DNA of 52,652 nt, taken from assembly GCA_002719955.1 (NCBI GenBank), contig PBFW01000007.1:375077-427728 (forward strand), in the 5' to 3' direction. Positions 17,007 through 25,374 of the stretch are shown one piece after another (within the stretch, counting starts at the first letter, position 1; each line of letters begins with the position of its first letter). This DNA comes from Deltaproteobacteria bacterium. GTDB taxonomy: Bacteria > Myxococcota_A > UBA9160 > UBA4427. The notes beneath the pieces were generated by a model. It made no database searches, was not told where the DNA came from, and saw only the letters and a program-made list of their open reading frames with translations. Both the position numbers and the translations under genes were made by a program.

Positions 17007-18893
17007 CTAGGGCGTGTACCAGATCGGCGACGTCCAGGCGCGCTCCCGGATCGTCGGCGGAACATGCTTGGCAAGCGGTGCGCCAATCTGAATCGCATCA
17101 TGCGTGCTCCATCGACACACGGGGTTCTCGAACACCCGCGCATAGTAAACGGCCCGTCGCGCGGAGTCGAAAACAGGATCGGTCCAGGTCGCCCCCAGGG
17201 TCGTATCCCCGCCCTCGCCTTCGAGCGCGCAAGTCGCCAAGTCGACCCCCGCCCCATTATCGGGACAGCGTCCCGTCGTCGCATCCGGTGAGGCGCCATC
17301 CGAACAGGCCACGTCAAAGACCTCCGACCGCTCGACCCCATTCTCGACCCAGCCCTTCACGATTTGAATCTTGGCAAGCCGTGCGCTCTCTGGATCGTGG
17401 CTGGCCCAGAGCAGGAATCGCGGCGCCTTTCCTTCGGGTGCTGCGCGCAAATCACCCCCCATAGGAACGCCCTTGCGATACCCGACGGCGACGGCGTTGC
17501 GCCGATCGTGTGCGTCTTCGGGAAGATCGTAGCCGCCGAAGAAACGTACACGAATACGCGGACCGCTCGTCGAGAAAGCCTCGCGCCGCGCGAGGGCGTC
17601 AAAGATGCCTTCGCGCGTATTCTCCGTCGCCCAGACCGCGGCGAGACCGCCGGGACTGAATTTCGTCGGCCCCATGAAGCCCCAACCGCCATCCGGCGTG
17701 GTGCCGAGCCGACCGAGGGAATCGAGGTCGAAGGTCGAGAACCCACCCGAGAGACGCTTCATCGGCGCGTCGTCCGGAGAGCCAAGCTGCCCTTGATAGT
17801 CATCCTCCGCGACAGCACCCGGCGTTCCGAGATGGGAGTCGGTGCTGCCAACAAACCCAAGCTTATGCGGGTTCACGCCGCGTTCTTCTTCGATGCGCAG
17901 ACCGCGCACGATCGTGTCCCGCACCATGTCGCTCGTAGTCGAGCAGCCGAGGCGCTCCCCTTCGCCGCAATTCTTGACCCATTGTTCGAACCCACACTCC
18001 TCATCCGTCAGGCCAAGGTCGGGATGACACTCGGAAGAGCCCTTGCCCTGGTAGATCTCGACCAGAGGCTCAAGTCGCGCGCGTCGTTCGAGGATCTCCT
18101 GTGACCAGGGCGACCCGTCCGAGTTTCGACCTTCCCAGAAGATCTGACTCGAGGACGCGTTCGAGTTGTGCGGAATCGTCATCGCGCGACAGGGGGGGGC
18201 ACATTCCTCTTCGAGCCAGACATGTAGATCCTCGATCGTCCCGTCGTAGGAGCTGAATGCGCGATCTGGCGCATCGCCGGTCCGGAAGATCACGTTGCGA
18301 TGAACCTTGCTCGCTCCCGTCGGCCCGATCATGACCGGGGAGTACTCGTAAGCGACGAGCGCCGTAAACTCGCCCGGACGATTCGCCCGATCCGCGGCCT
18401 CGCGAAGTGACTGCCACGTATTCTTGGCGGCTTCGATACAGAGCTTCCCATCGGCACCACAGGTCACAGGGTTTCGTTTCGCCCCTTCGACCGCCCACCC
18501 ACCGATGACACGCCCCATCATCTCGGGATTATTCCCGCCACGCATCGCGCGGCAGAGAGGTTTGTCGTAAACCGGGGACTCCGCCTGCTTGCAGAGCGCA
18601 AGATCACCGAAGGATTCAGCATGGTCGGTGATCGCCACGAAGTCGAGCGGACGGGAGAGCGCCCACTCCGCCCCATTCGAGAGTGTGACCGGGTCGCCCT
18701 GCGCGAAGCGATAGGAGGTATAAGGATGCTTTCGCGTGCCATTCATCCACGCGTCAGTAGAGAGCGCGGTATGTAGATGAAGCTCTCCGTAGTAGGCCTC
18801 CGTATCCGGCGTACTGCCCCATCCATGGGCGGTACTGGTCAGGATTACAGAAGCGACGATCGTGAGAACAATCCGGGCGTTTCGTACGTTCAT
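17007..18893 (-). CDS. DUF3604 family secreted PHP-like protein
   Basis: 628 residues from ATG 18893. An N-terminal signal peptide (RIVLTIVASVILTSTAHG, cleavage near residue 24) points to export. The mature protein opens with YYGELHLHTALSTDAW (HxH at residues 39-41) and ITDHAESFG (residues 88-96), a PHP-type metal site, and later has FVGSTDSHLGTPG. DUF3604 proteins are about 600-700 residues, so it is full length; their reaction is not established, though the motifs imply a phosphoesterase-like metallohydrolase. A fragment of an IS5-type transposase abuts its 3' end and an integrase relic lies 120 bp upstream. Confidence 0.9.
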   Translation of the reverse strand: MNVRNARIVLTIVASVILTSTAHGWGSTPDTEAYYGELHLHTALSTDAWMNGTRKHPYTSYRFAQGDPVTLSNGAEWALSRPLDFVAITDHAESFGDLALCKQAESPVYDKPLCRAMRGGNNPEMMGRVIGGWAVEGAKRNPVTCGADGKLCIEAAKNTWQSLREAADRANRPGEFTALVAYEYSPVMIGPTGASKVHRNVIFRTGDAPDRAFSSYDGTIEDLHVWLEEECAPPCRAMTIPHNSNASSSQIFWEGRNSDGSPWSQEILERRARLEPLVEIYQGKGSSECHPDLGLTDEECGFEQWVKNCGEGERLGCSTTSDMVRDTIVRGLRIEEERGVNPHKLGFVGSTDSHLGTPGAVAEDDYQGQLGSPDDAPMKRLSGGFSTFDLDSLGRLGTTPDGGWGFMGPTKFSPGGLAAVWATENTREGIFDALARREAFSTSGPRIRVRFFGGYDLPEDAHDRRNAVAVGYRKGVPMGGDLRAAPEGKAPRFLLWASHDPESARLAKIQIVKGWVENGVERSEVFDVACSDGASPDATTGRCPDNGAGVDLATCALEGEGGDTTLGATWTDPVFDSARRAVYYARVFENPVCRWSTHDAIQIGAPLAKHVPPTIRERAWTSPIWYTP

Positions 18894-19029
18894 TCGTGAC
18901 TCCGATCGATTCAGGATTCCCGTGGCGCCAGGGCGTCGATTCGGCCCGCTCGACGGCGCAGTCCGCGCAATGACGTTAGAAAACTTGTGCACATACGTCG
19001 AGCCGCTGTGAGTTGTCAGTATCGGCCCA

Positions 19030-19240
19030 CGGCGGAATTCATATCGACCGCGCCTTTCGGCCTCTCGGTCGGCCGATTGCCTAGCATCTGATGATCCCGC
19101 TCGGCGTGGTACTGCTCCGTGCACTCCCGAACGACTTTGCCTAAGTGTCGCCCGCCCAACGGGATGATCTGAGCCAAACACTCCGAGTTGACGGAGCGAA
19201 CGAATCGCTCCGCTTTCCTTCGCGATGGAAACATCGCACC
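19030..19240 (-). mobile_element. C-terminal fragment of an integrase-core transposase
   Basis: The minus strand encodes KAERFVRSVNSECLAQIIPL then GGRHLGKVVRECTEQYHAERDH as adjoining stretches and QMLGNRP. This is the catalytic-Glu helix (AERFxRSxxxEC) and the end (HYHxERxHQxLGN) of rve-type transposases. The N-terminal two-thirds, with both catalytic Asp residues, are missing. It fills most of the gap between the DUF3604 gene and the isomerase gene. Confidence 0.8.
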
Positions 19241-19329
19241 ACTGTAGGCACCGCGATGGTTCGCCGCCTGCCCGTCGAGAATTCGGCACTGTGCTACTTC
19301 TCGGGACACACCCCGAGGAGAGCACCGCT

Positions 19330-20157
19330 ATGAGTCTCGGACCGAACGACCTGCTACTGAGCTCGGGTACACTCAACAACCCGCCCCCGGCCGAGCTGGT
19401 GCGCGCAGCCCTGGCTGGCGGCTACGCGGGTGTCGTGCTGTGGCCGGGCGCGTATCTGGCACGGGAAGAGATCGCCTCCGACCTCGCCTCGCTGCGCCGT
19501 CGCATCGAGGACGGGGGGCTCGTCCTCCACGATTTGGACGCCATCATCGTGTGGGCGGGACCGGACGATCCGGGTCCGCCCTACTACGAGGAAGCCGAGG
19601 AGCACAAGACCTACGCGATGGCGGACGCGCTCGGCGTCCACGGCGTCACCGTCATCCTGCACTCGCGTGACGCACTCAGCGAGGATGCCGCCTCCGAAGC
19701 CTTCGCCGGAACCTGCGACCGCGCGGCGGAACACGGTCTTACCGTGCACCTGGAGTTCAGTCGAGCGCGCACGCCAGGGGACATCGAGAGTGCGGCGCGC
19801 GTGGTCGGAGCGGCAGGTCGAAGCAATGGCGGCCTGATGGTCGATGCCTGGCACGTGCATTGGGGTCCGGGCGAGTTCGCCGACCTCCTCAGCATCCCGG
19901 GTGAGCTCGTCACGGGCGTGCAACTGTGCGACGCCCCCGCGGTGGAGCCCGCGGAGTACGGCAACGCGACCCGCCATCACCGCCTCCTGCCCGGGGCCGG
20001 CGTCGTCAAGTTGGACGAGATGCTGGGAGCACTCGACGCCATCGGCTGCCAGGCGCCGCGCTGCATCGAGGCCTTTCACACGGAGCGCGTCGAGCAGATT
20101 GGCGCCGTCGCGTACGCCTGCGAGATGGCCGACGCGACGCGACGTCTGCTCGGATAG
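19330..20157 (+). CDS. Sugar phosphate isomerase/epimerase family (xylose-isomerase-like TIM barrel)
   Basis: 275 residues. Barrel strands and metal-ligand regions are visible: GVTVILHSRD, LTVHLEFSRARTPGDI (Glu ligand), GGLMVDAWHVHWGPG (Asp and His ligands), VTGVQLCDAP and RCIEAFHTER (final Glu). The AP_endonuc_2 superfamily includes sugar epimerases, inosose dehydratases and hydroxypyruvate isomerase; the substrate is unknown. GAGGAG at 19315-19320 lies 9 nt before ATG 19330, whereas earlier in-frame starts fall in transposon debris. It is a lone gene with a family B relic immediately downstream. Confidence 0.82.
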   Translation: MSLGPNDLLLSSGTLNNPPPAELVRAALAGGYAGVVLWPGAYLAREEIASDLASLRRRIEDGGLVLHDLDAIIVWAGPDDPGPPYYEEAEEHKTYAMADALGVHGVTVILHSRDALSEDAASEAFAGTCDRAAEHGLTVHLEFSRARTPGDIESAARVVGAAGRSNGGLMVDAWHVHWGPGEFADLLSIPGELVTGVQLCDAPAVEPAEYGNATRHHRLLPGAGVVKLDEMLGALDAIGCQAPRCIEAFHTERVEQIGAVAYACEMADATRRLLG

Positions 20158-20163
20158 CAGCCA

Positions 20164-20248
20164 CCGAATCATTCCGCGTTCCAGGGGCAGACTCCCTGGG
20201 CGTTGCGATCGCAACGGCCGGGCTCCACAATGTCGTGGGACGCGGCAG
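20164..20248 (+). mobile_element. Family B internal-deletion remnant with right end
   Basis: ATTCCGCGTTCCAGGGGCAG then ACTCC corresponds to the HSAFQGQTP codons of the intact transposase and jumps straight to GGCGTTGCGATCGCAACG and CACAATGTCGTGGGACGC, the family B right end. About 130 bp of the usual 3' sequence is deleted. Its right border coincides with the break in the PF10118-like pseudogene. Confidence 0.75.
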
Positions 20249-20249
20249 G

Positions 20250-20553
20250 GATGGACCTCGTACAGCTCGTCGTAACTCTTCTGGGCCTTGTCGAGCACCG
20301 ATTGCAGGCCTGGACACTGTTCGAGTGAGGCCCTGGCGTGCGACGGAACGCACCGCCTCCTGCTCTCTGGACAGGCGGGCCTCGGTCGCGACTTCCTCAT
20401 CCGTGATTCGCGACTCAGCCGCGCGCATCACCTTGCAGATGTAGCGCTCGAAACTGATGATCACGAACGTGATCTGATTCATCAGGGTGGCGAAACGCGG
20501 CGTTCCGAGTTCCACACGAAGGGGATGCCTTCGAAATCGAACGGGATTTTCAC
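20250..20553 (-). pseudogene. Broken PF10118-type metal-dependent hydrolase
   Basis: Three pieces on the minus strand in different frames read as one protein: GTG 20553 VKIPFDFEGIPFVWNSERR; then MNQITFVIISFERYICKVM and RAAESRITDEEVATEARL; then LEQCPGLQSVLDKAQKSY and DELYEVHP. The order and the ERYICKVMRAAESRITDEE pattern resemble the N-terminal region of predicted metal-dependent hydrolases of PF10118, by memory. At least two frameshifts and loss of the C-terminal half, at the family B border, make it non-functional. Confidence 0.45.
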
Positions 20554-20574
20554 ACTTCCAGGTTTGACATGTTG

Positions 20575-22326
20575 CTAACAAGCCCCCCGCACGAGCCGCC
20601 CCGGGCGGGCGCCCGTGTCACGGTCATCGCGCCTGACGACCACACCGCCCACGATCGTCGCCTTGTACCCGGTTGCCTCCTGCAGCAGGCGCGCGCCCTT
20701 CGCCGGCAGATCCTGCACGCGGCGCGGAGGCAGTAGAGCGAGACGTTCGAAGTCGATCACGTTGACGTCGCCGCGCTTGCCGACTTCGAGAGCGCCGCGG
20801 TCGTTCAGACCGTAGAGCGCCGCAGTTTCCTTCGTCTGCATCTGCACGGCGCGTTCGAGCGAAAGCTTCGGGCCGCGCTCTCGGCCTTTCGCCCAGTGGC
20901 AGAGCTGGTACGTGGGCATCGACGCGTCGCAGATCGTGGCAAGGTGGGCGCCGCCGTCACCGAGGCCGAGTACCGTCGCCGGATGGTTGAGCATCTCGAG
21001 AATCGCTCCATGATCACCATTCGCGTAGTTGAAGAAGGGAACCAGGAACATGCGCCCACCTTCCTCTTCGAGCATCAGCTCGTAGAAGAGTTCGACGGGC
21101 GTCGTACCACGCGCCTTCGCCAGGCCATCCATCGAGCGCTCCGGGGCCGGCTCGTAGTCGAGATCGTCCAGTAGTGGATAGACCATGGCGGGCATTTCGT
21201 TCACGAGCGCTCCCATGCCTTCGAACTTGTCGCCAGTATCGACTGTGTCTTCCTCCGAGAGGATCGCTTGGCGAATCTCGGATCGGCGCAGCTCGCGCAC
21301 GAGTTCTCCGAGCGCTGCGCACGACGGCGCGAGCCGATCGAAGGTCGGTCGCTTCAGGAAGGGGTGACGAGTCGTCAGACCTAACAGCATGCCGAAGGGA
21401 CGGTTTGAGACCTGCGCGCGCAACTTCCCACCTTCCTTCTCCGCTTCGAGTGCAGAGTCGAGCAGCTCCTTCCACAGGTTCGGAGCCGTCAGCGACTGGA
21501 GCACGAGGAAGGAGACCGGGATCTTCAACTCCGCGGACAGCTTGCGCATCCACACGATCTCGGACAGCGCGTCGTTCGGATCCTGTCCGTCGACGCCCGC
21601 TTCGGCGACCTGAAAGACGACGGGCCGGCCCGTGTCGGCGATCGCGCGACCAATGGCGAAGAGTTCGTCTTGCCCCGCGGTCGTTCCGGGCACGGGCTCG
21701 CCGGCGAGAGTCACGTGTGCCTGTACACGCGAAGTCGAGAAACCGAGCGCACCCGCTTCGACCGCCTCGCCCGCGAGCTTCGCCATGGAGGCGATATCCT
21801 CGGGCGTGGCCGGTTCGTTTGCGACGCCGCGCGCGCCCATCACGTACGTCCGCAACGCGACGTGCCCGATGTGGGCTGCGACGTCCATCGCGAAGCCGCG
21901 TCGGTCAAGAGCGTCGAGGTACTCGGGAAAGGTTTCCCACTCCCACTCAAGCCCGGCGCGCAGCACATCGCCGGGGATGTCCTCGACCGATTCCATCGTG
22001 GTCACGAGGAGATCGTGGTCGTCGGCCCGGGCCGGCGCGAATCCGATTCCGCAAACGCCGAGAACCACGGTCGTCACCCCGTGTGCGTTGCTCGGTGAGA
22101 GAGTGTCGTCAAAGAAAGCCTGACCGTCGTAGTGGGAGTGGATATCGACGAAGCCCGGGGTCACAACGAGACCCTTCGCATCGATGATCTCGCCGGCTTC
22201 GCCCGAAACATCGCCTACCGCCACGATCTGGCCGTCGCGGATCGCGACATCGCCCACGAAGGGTTCGTCGCCGCTACCGTCGACAACAGTTCCGCCACGA
22301 ATCAACAGATCGAATGTCTTGGCCAT
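20575..22326 (-). CDS. N-acyl-D-amino-acid deacylase family amidohydrolase
   Basis: 583 residues. It opens with FDLLIRGGTVVDGSGDEPF and has the metal motif GFVDIHSHYDGQ (His63, His65), then ARGVAN, GALGFSTSRVQAH, GLGDGGAHLATICD, and a C-terminal composite beta domain GRPGRLVRG. This is the D-aminoacylase/amidohydrolase-3 layout and full length for the family. Members remove N-acyl groups from D-amino acids or open cyclic amides and lactones with one or two metals. The Asp of GGAHL is retained, so it should be active. It is a single gene; downstream is the PF10118 relic. Confidence 0.88.
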   Translation of the reverse strand: MAKTFDLLIRGGTVVDGSGDEPFVGDVAIRDGQIVAVGDVSGEAGEIIDAKGLVVTPGFVDIHSHYDGQAFFDDTLSPSNAHGVTTVVLGVCGIGFAPARADDHDLLVTTMESVEDIPGDVLRAGLEWEWETFPEYLDALDRRGFAMDVAAHIGHVALRTYVMGARGVANEPATPEDIASMAKLAGEAVEAGALGFSTSRVQAHVTLAGEPVPGTTAGQDELFAIGRAIADTGRPVVFQVAEAGVDGQDPNDALSEIVWMRKLSAELKIPVSFLVLQSLTAPNLWKELLDSALEAEKEGGKLRAQVSNRPFGMLLGLTTRHPFLKRPTFDRLAPSCAALGELVRELRRSEIRQAILSEEDTVDTGDKFEGMGALVNEMPAMVYPLLDDLDYEPAPERSMDGLAKARGTTPVELFYELMLEEEGGRMFLVPFFNYANGDHGAILEMLNHPATVLGLGDGGAHLATICDASMPTYQLCHWAKGRERGPKLSLERAVQMQTKETAALYGLNDRGALEVGKRGDVNVIDFERLALLPPRRVQDLPAKGARLLQEATGYKATIVGGVVVRRDDRDTGARPGRLVRGAC

Positions 22327-22794
22327 GGTCTTTTCTAGCTCCTATCTGTAGTCAGGAAGGTCCCGTCACACCGTCGCCGCTCGTCGGCTGTCTCTCAGAG
22401 TTCGCTGGTCGCCTCGGAGCGAGGTTCACCGCGCATTGAAGCGCTCTCCAGATTTCTCGGAATGCGGTTCCTCGTCGTGCGTACCGCCATTCGCGGACTG
22501 ATGAAGCCCTCGACACGTCACTCCGCAAGGCCTTCGCAGCGACTGCAGCGGATGCCCGGCTCAGCGGCCAACAGGATACACCTTTTCACATCCCATTCCG
22601 GGCCGCACCCGTTGCGGCGTGGATCTCGAGCGGATGCTGCGTGAGCGGGTCATCGTGGGGCGAGATGTCTCGGCGGACTCCCGAAGAGAATCCAGGTGAT
22701 GTCCCCGGGCTCGATCCCGAGCCCGGAGAGAGAGGCGCCGCTTGAGCCTCCTGGCCGAGGGTCTCGGTTGGGATCTCGAATCCCGGGTGTTCGG
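22327..22794. other. Intergenic region without a supported gene
   Basis: No reading frame on either strand shows a recognisable motif or an RBS. Short frames here are arginine- or serine-rich shadows. The rightmost part may be decayed transposase upstream of the integrase-core relic, but I cannot show it. Confidence 0.5.
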
Positions 22795-22985
22795 ATTCAA
22801 TCACTCTACGCCCGGTTCGTGATCAGCCATGATCGACGGGAAATCATCCTCTTTGGGGTCACGGCCCAACCAACATGATATTGGGTGATTGAACAGCTCC
22901 GAGAAGCATTCCCGGAGGACTCCGCTCCAGAATTCCTCACCTTCGACGCCTTCTCCGCGAATACGCTGACTACTAAGACGCAGGC
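22795..22985 (+). mobile_element. Integrase catalytic-core relic
   Basis: The plus strand reads RFVISHDRREIILFGVTAQP then T, a stop, and YWVIEQLREAFPEDSAPEF. This matches the rve core around the first catalytic region, (V)VIDHxRRxILHFGVTAxPTAxWTAQQLxEAFPxxxAPRYL. The in-frame TGA replaces part of the AxWTAQQ segment. No start or end of the transposase can be found near it. Confidence 0.75.
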
Positions 22986-23046
22986 CGCGTCCACGCAGAG
23001 CTGCAAGATTCGCGACGGTCCGACCGACCGAGTGCCGACTACGCCC

Positions 23047-23130
23047 GGCTGCGTCTCATGACATTCTGGACACGGCCCGTTGCAGTTGCAACGCCCTCAA
23101 AACACGATGTCGTGTTCGTCCCGGAGCCAG
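23047..23130 (+). mobile_element. Family B left end, solo
   Basis: GCTGCGTCTCATGACATTC then TGGACACGG, CGTTGCAGTTGCAACGCC and CTCAAAACACGATGTCGTG repeat the order at the left end of the intact IS (GCTGCGTCTCAGAACATTC, CGTTGCTACTGCAACGCC, CTGAAAACACAGGGC). The element body is absent. Confidence 0.75.
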
Positions 23131-23280
23131 GCATGATCCGGTCGCTCGGCGTCGACGCGATCGGAATGGCCTGGGCTGGGCGAAGACGCTTCCGGCGCGC
23201 GGGTGTCGCTGCGCATCGATGACCGTAGGCGTGAAGCTTGCCCGCACAATGGCAACTTCGCCAACGGTCCTTTTGAGCAC

Positions 23281-23345
23281 CCGTAGTGCGCCAAACCCCG
23301 GCCGAGCGTCCAAGCGGCCCTCGTCTCTAAGAGCCCGGATGAACA
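23281..23345 (+). repeat. Family A end with leader
   Basis: CCGTAGTGCGCCAAACC then CCGGCCGAGCG is a family A end in the plus orientation. The following GTCCAAGCGGC plus CTCGTCTC is shared with the copy at 27662, which has GTCCAAGCGGCTCTCGCCTC, so two insertions carry the same leader variant. Confidence 0.55.
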
Positions 23346-23364
23346 AACTACTGGGCGATCACAG

Positions 23365-23784
23365 CTAGGCCGCCGGTTCCTTCGGATCGAGCCGGAGGAA
23401 GAGGCGCGGTGGGAAGCCGGTGATGAGCTTGAACAGGAAGGGGTGGGCGAACTTCGTGTCGAGACGCTCCCACTCTGCGTCGTCATCGATCTGAACAGCG
23501 AGATAGTTGCCGCCCTGACCGCCGATCGAGGCCTGAACCTGCGGATTCGCGATCGCCTCGTTGTACCAGGCGCGGGGCCAATGGTTGGCGCTCACGAAGA
23601 TGGTTCCGTCGTCGTCGAGCCAGGCGAGGACGCGATCGTTCGCCACGCCGTCGTCGCCGGTCGTCGTGATCTTGAGGATCTGCCCTTGCTCGGGCTGGAG
23701 AATCCCCATCATCGACTCGAAGGCGACGATCAGTCCGACATAACCGATCAGGATCCCGATGGCGATCTTCGCAGGCTTGGACAT
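23365..23784 (-). CDS. DDN-like nitroreductase/quinone reductase family protein (PF04075-type) with N-terminal membrane helix
   Basis: 139 residues from ATG 23784, with AAGGAG about 7 nt before it. Residues 5-25 (KIAIGILIGYVGLIVAFESM) form one transmembrane helix. The rest follows the split-barrel pattern of the deazaflavin-dependent family: LKITTTGDDGVANDRVLAWL, then FVSANHWPRAWYNEAIANPQ and an LxRLDP end. In the mycobacterial relatives F420H2 reduces quinones or nitro compounds at the membrane; the cofactor here is unproven. The tail GFPPRLFLRLDP is echoed by a decayed fragment just upstream. Confidence 0.75.
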   Translation of the reverse strand: MSKPAKIAIGILIGYVGLIVAFESMMGILQPEQGQILKITTTGDDGVANDRVLAWLDDDGTIFVSANHWPRAWYNEAIANPQVQASIGGQGGNYLAVQIDDDAEWERLDTKFAHPFLFKLITGFPPRLFLRLDPKEPAA

Positions 23785-23834
23785 GGCTGGCTCCTTGTGG
23801 GCGTGGTTCGTTGACCGAAAAGCTCGCGCTTCGC

Positions 23835-23930
23835 TGGGCGTCGCGCCAGTGCGTCGAGTCCTCACCATCGATCGGATCGAGGCGCAAGAACGAACGCGAC
23901 AGAAAACCCGTGAGAATCCGGAGCAGGCCA
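23835..23930 (-). pseudogene. C-terminal remnant of a second copy of the DDN-like gene
   Basis: Upstream of the intact gene and in another frame, the minus strand reads RGLLRILTGFLSRSFLRLDP then IDGED. It parallels LFKLITGFPPRLFLRLDPKE at the end of the intact protein. I infer an old tandem duplication of which only the 3' end of the upstream copy survives. Confidence 0.5.
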
Positions 23931-23969
23931 CGGGGAATCGGCCCCGGGCCGCAGATCCAGAAATCACCT

Positions 23970-24006
23970 AAGCACATGAAATTTCGCGTGTTTTCGTTCG
24001 GCTGAC
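23970..24006 (-). repeat. Family A leader and partial end at a gene break
   Basis: CACCTAAGCACATG and GTTCGGCTGAC match the leader and inner part of family A copies. The outer part is replaced at about 24007 by sequence leading into the amidohydrolase pseudogene, so this marks the breakpoint that removed that gene's 5' half. Confidence 0.6.
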
Positions 24007-24015
24007 GCTTCGCTC

Positions 24016-24425
24016 ACCATGCCATCATCAACCTGCAGGTGGGCTCCTCTTCCCAGGCGATCGTCCCGTCGAAGGACTCGCCCCCCGCAGTCCTCGGCGC
24101 GCTCTTTCCGATCAATGGCATGGAGACGACCGCTGACTGGCTCTTCGCCCGTGTGCCCTTGCGCTTCCCGAAGATCAAGATCGCCTTGTCCGAAGGCGGG
24201 ATCGGCTGGGTCCCGATGCTCATCGATCGCATCGAGTCCATGCAGCGGGTTCTCGACGACTCGGACGACTTCGGCGACTTTTCACCGATCGATTTGCTGC
24301 TACGAAACTTCTGATTCACCACCTTCACCGACCCCTCGACGCTTCCGCTGCGACCTCTCGTCGGAGTGGACCGGATCAGACTCGAAACGGACTCCCCGCA
24401 TTCCGACTCCAGCTGGCGCGAACCC
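24016..24425 (+). pseudogene. Amidohydrolase-2 family pseudogene, 5' truncated with an in-frame TGA
   Basis: The frame begins in mid-protein: AIINLQVGSSSQAIVPS, then PINGMETTADWLFARVPLRF and PKIKIALSEGGIGWVPMLID, as in the C-terminal half of PF04909 proteins. At 24311-24313 TGA interrupts NF*FTTFTDPSTLPLR; relatives have NFWF there, so TGG has become TGA. The same frame then continues GVDRIRLETDSPHSDSSW, the catalytic-Asp segment. The N-terminal two-thirds are missing at the family A border. A broken P450 follows, as in the intact operon at 5.2-7.6 kb. Confidence 0.8.
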
Positions 24426-24559
24426 TGGAATGGCTCGCGAAGCAGTCTGGATCCATGCCGCCGCCGCTTGGGCTCCCTATGCCCGTGGCGATACACTTGC
24501 GAGCCAGGCTCGCAGCGCACCGCAGCCTGCCATGCACGTCGAGACCCGAGAGAGCGAAA

Positions 24560-25374
24560 ATGGACTTCAACCCCTACGACCCCGAGCTGCACAAGGATCC
24601 CTACCCCGTCTACCAGAAGCTGAGAGACGAGCATCCCGTCCACCACAACGAAGAGATGGGCTTCTGGACGCTGTCGCGCAGTTCGATCCCGCCAAGCCCA
24701 GCGGCATCCATCCGTCCAACTCGAGCGGCCCGGCCTTCGAGGTCGCGCGCTATTTTGCGGGCTTCATCGAGGAACGCCGCAAGCGGCCCCAGGACGATCT
24801 GATCAGCATACTGCTGGCCATCGACGTCGACGGGCGCTCGCTGACCCAGGGCGAGCTGATCGGCTTCGGCTTCCTGCTGCTCGTGGCCGGCCACGAAACG
24901 ACGACGAACCTGATCAGCAATGCGCTCATCCTGCTCGACCAGTATCCGGAGGCGCGCGCGAAGCTGCTCGCCGACCCGTCGCTCATCCCCGGCGCCATCG
25001 AGGAGTGCCTGCGATTCGAAGCCCCGGTGCAGGGGCTCGCCCGCACGACCACGCGCGCCGTCGAACTTCACGGGCAGACGATCCCCGCGGACGAGATGGT
25101 CCTGCTGCTGTACGGCTCCGCCAACCGCGACGAGCGGAAGTTCGAGGTCCCCGAGCGCTTCGACGTGACACGCAAGCCGAACGAGCACCTCTCCTTCGGC
25201 TTCGGCAGCCACTTCTGTCTCGGCTCCGGGCTGGCGCGGCTCGAGGGCCGTGTCGCGTTCGAAGAGCTACTCGCCCGCGTGCCCGACTACCACCTGCGCA
25301 GCGACAGCGTCGAGCGCATGACCTCGGGGCCGATTCGCGGCGCGGTGCGGCTGCCGGTGGATCTCGGTCTCTAG
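24560..25374 (+). pseudogene. Cytochrome P450 pseudogene with internal deletion and frameshift
   Basis: ATG 24560 opens MDFNPYDPELHKDPYPVYQK then LRDEHPVHHNEEMGFWTLSR, a normal P450 N-terminus. Near 24680 the frame changes and coding resumes at FDPAKPSGIHPSNSSG, so about 150 residues (helices B to F) are gone. The C-terminal half is well preserved: VAGHETTTN, EECLRFEAP, SANRDE, FGFGSHFCLGSG with the heme Cys, to a TAG at 25372. Preservation of all later motifs suggests recent loss. The heme and proton-relay parts remain but no folded enzyme is expected. Confidence 0.88.

Noticed and set aside
18894..19379. In-frame 5' extension of the DUF3604 protein
   Set aside because: Runs through an integrase relic; the signal peptide begins at ATG 18893.
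19354..20400. 348-codon minus-strand frame opposite the sugar isomerase
   Set aside because: Shadow of the isomerase on the other strand; only its first part (LEQCPGLQSVLDKAQ) is meaningful and belongs to the PF10118-like pseudogene.
20575..22326. Dihydroorotase or urease-type enzyme
   Set aside because: The GGTVVDGSG start, HSHYDGQ and GDGGAHL motifs with a 583-residue length fit the D-aminoacylase group better.
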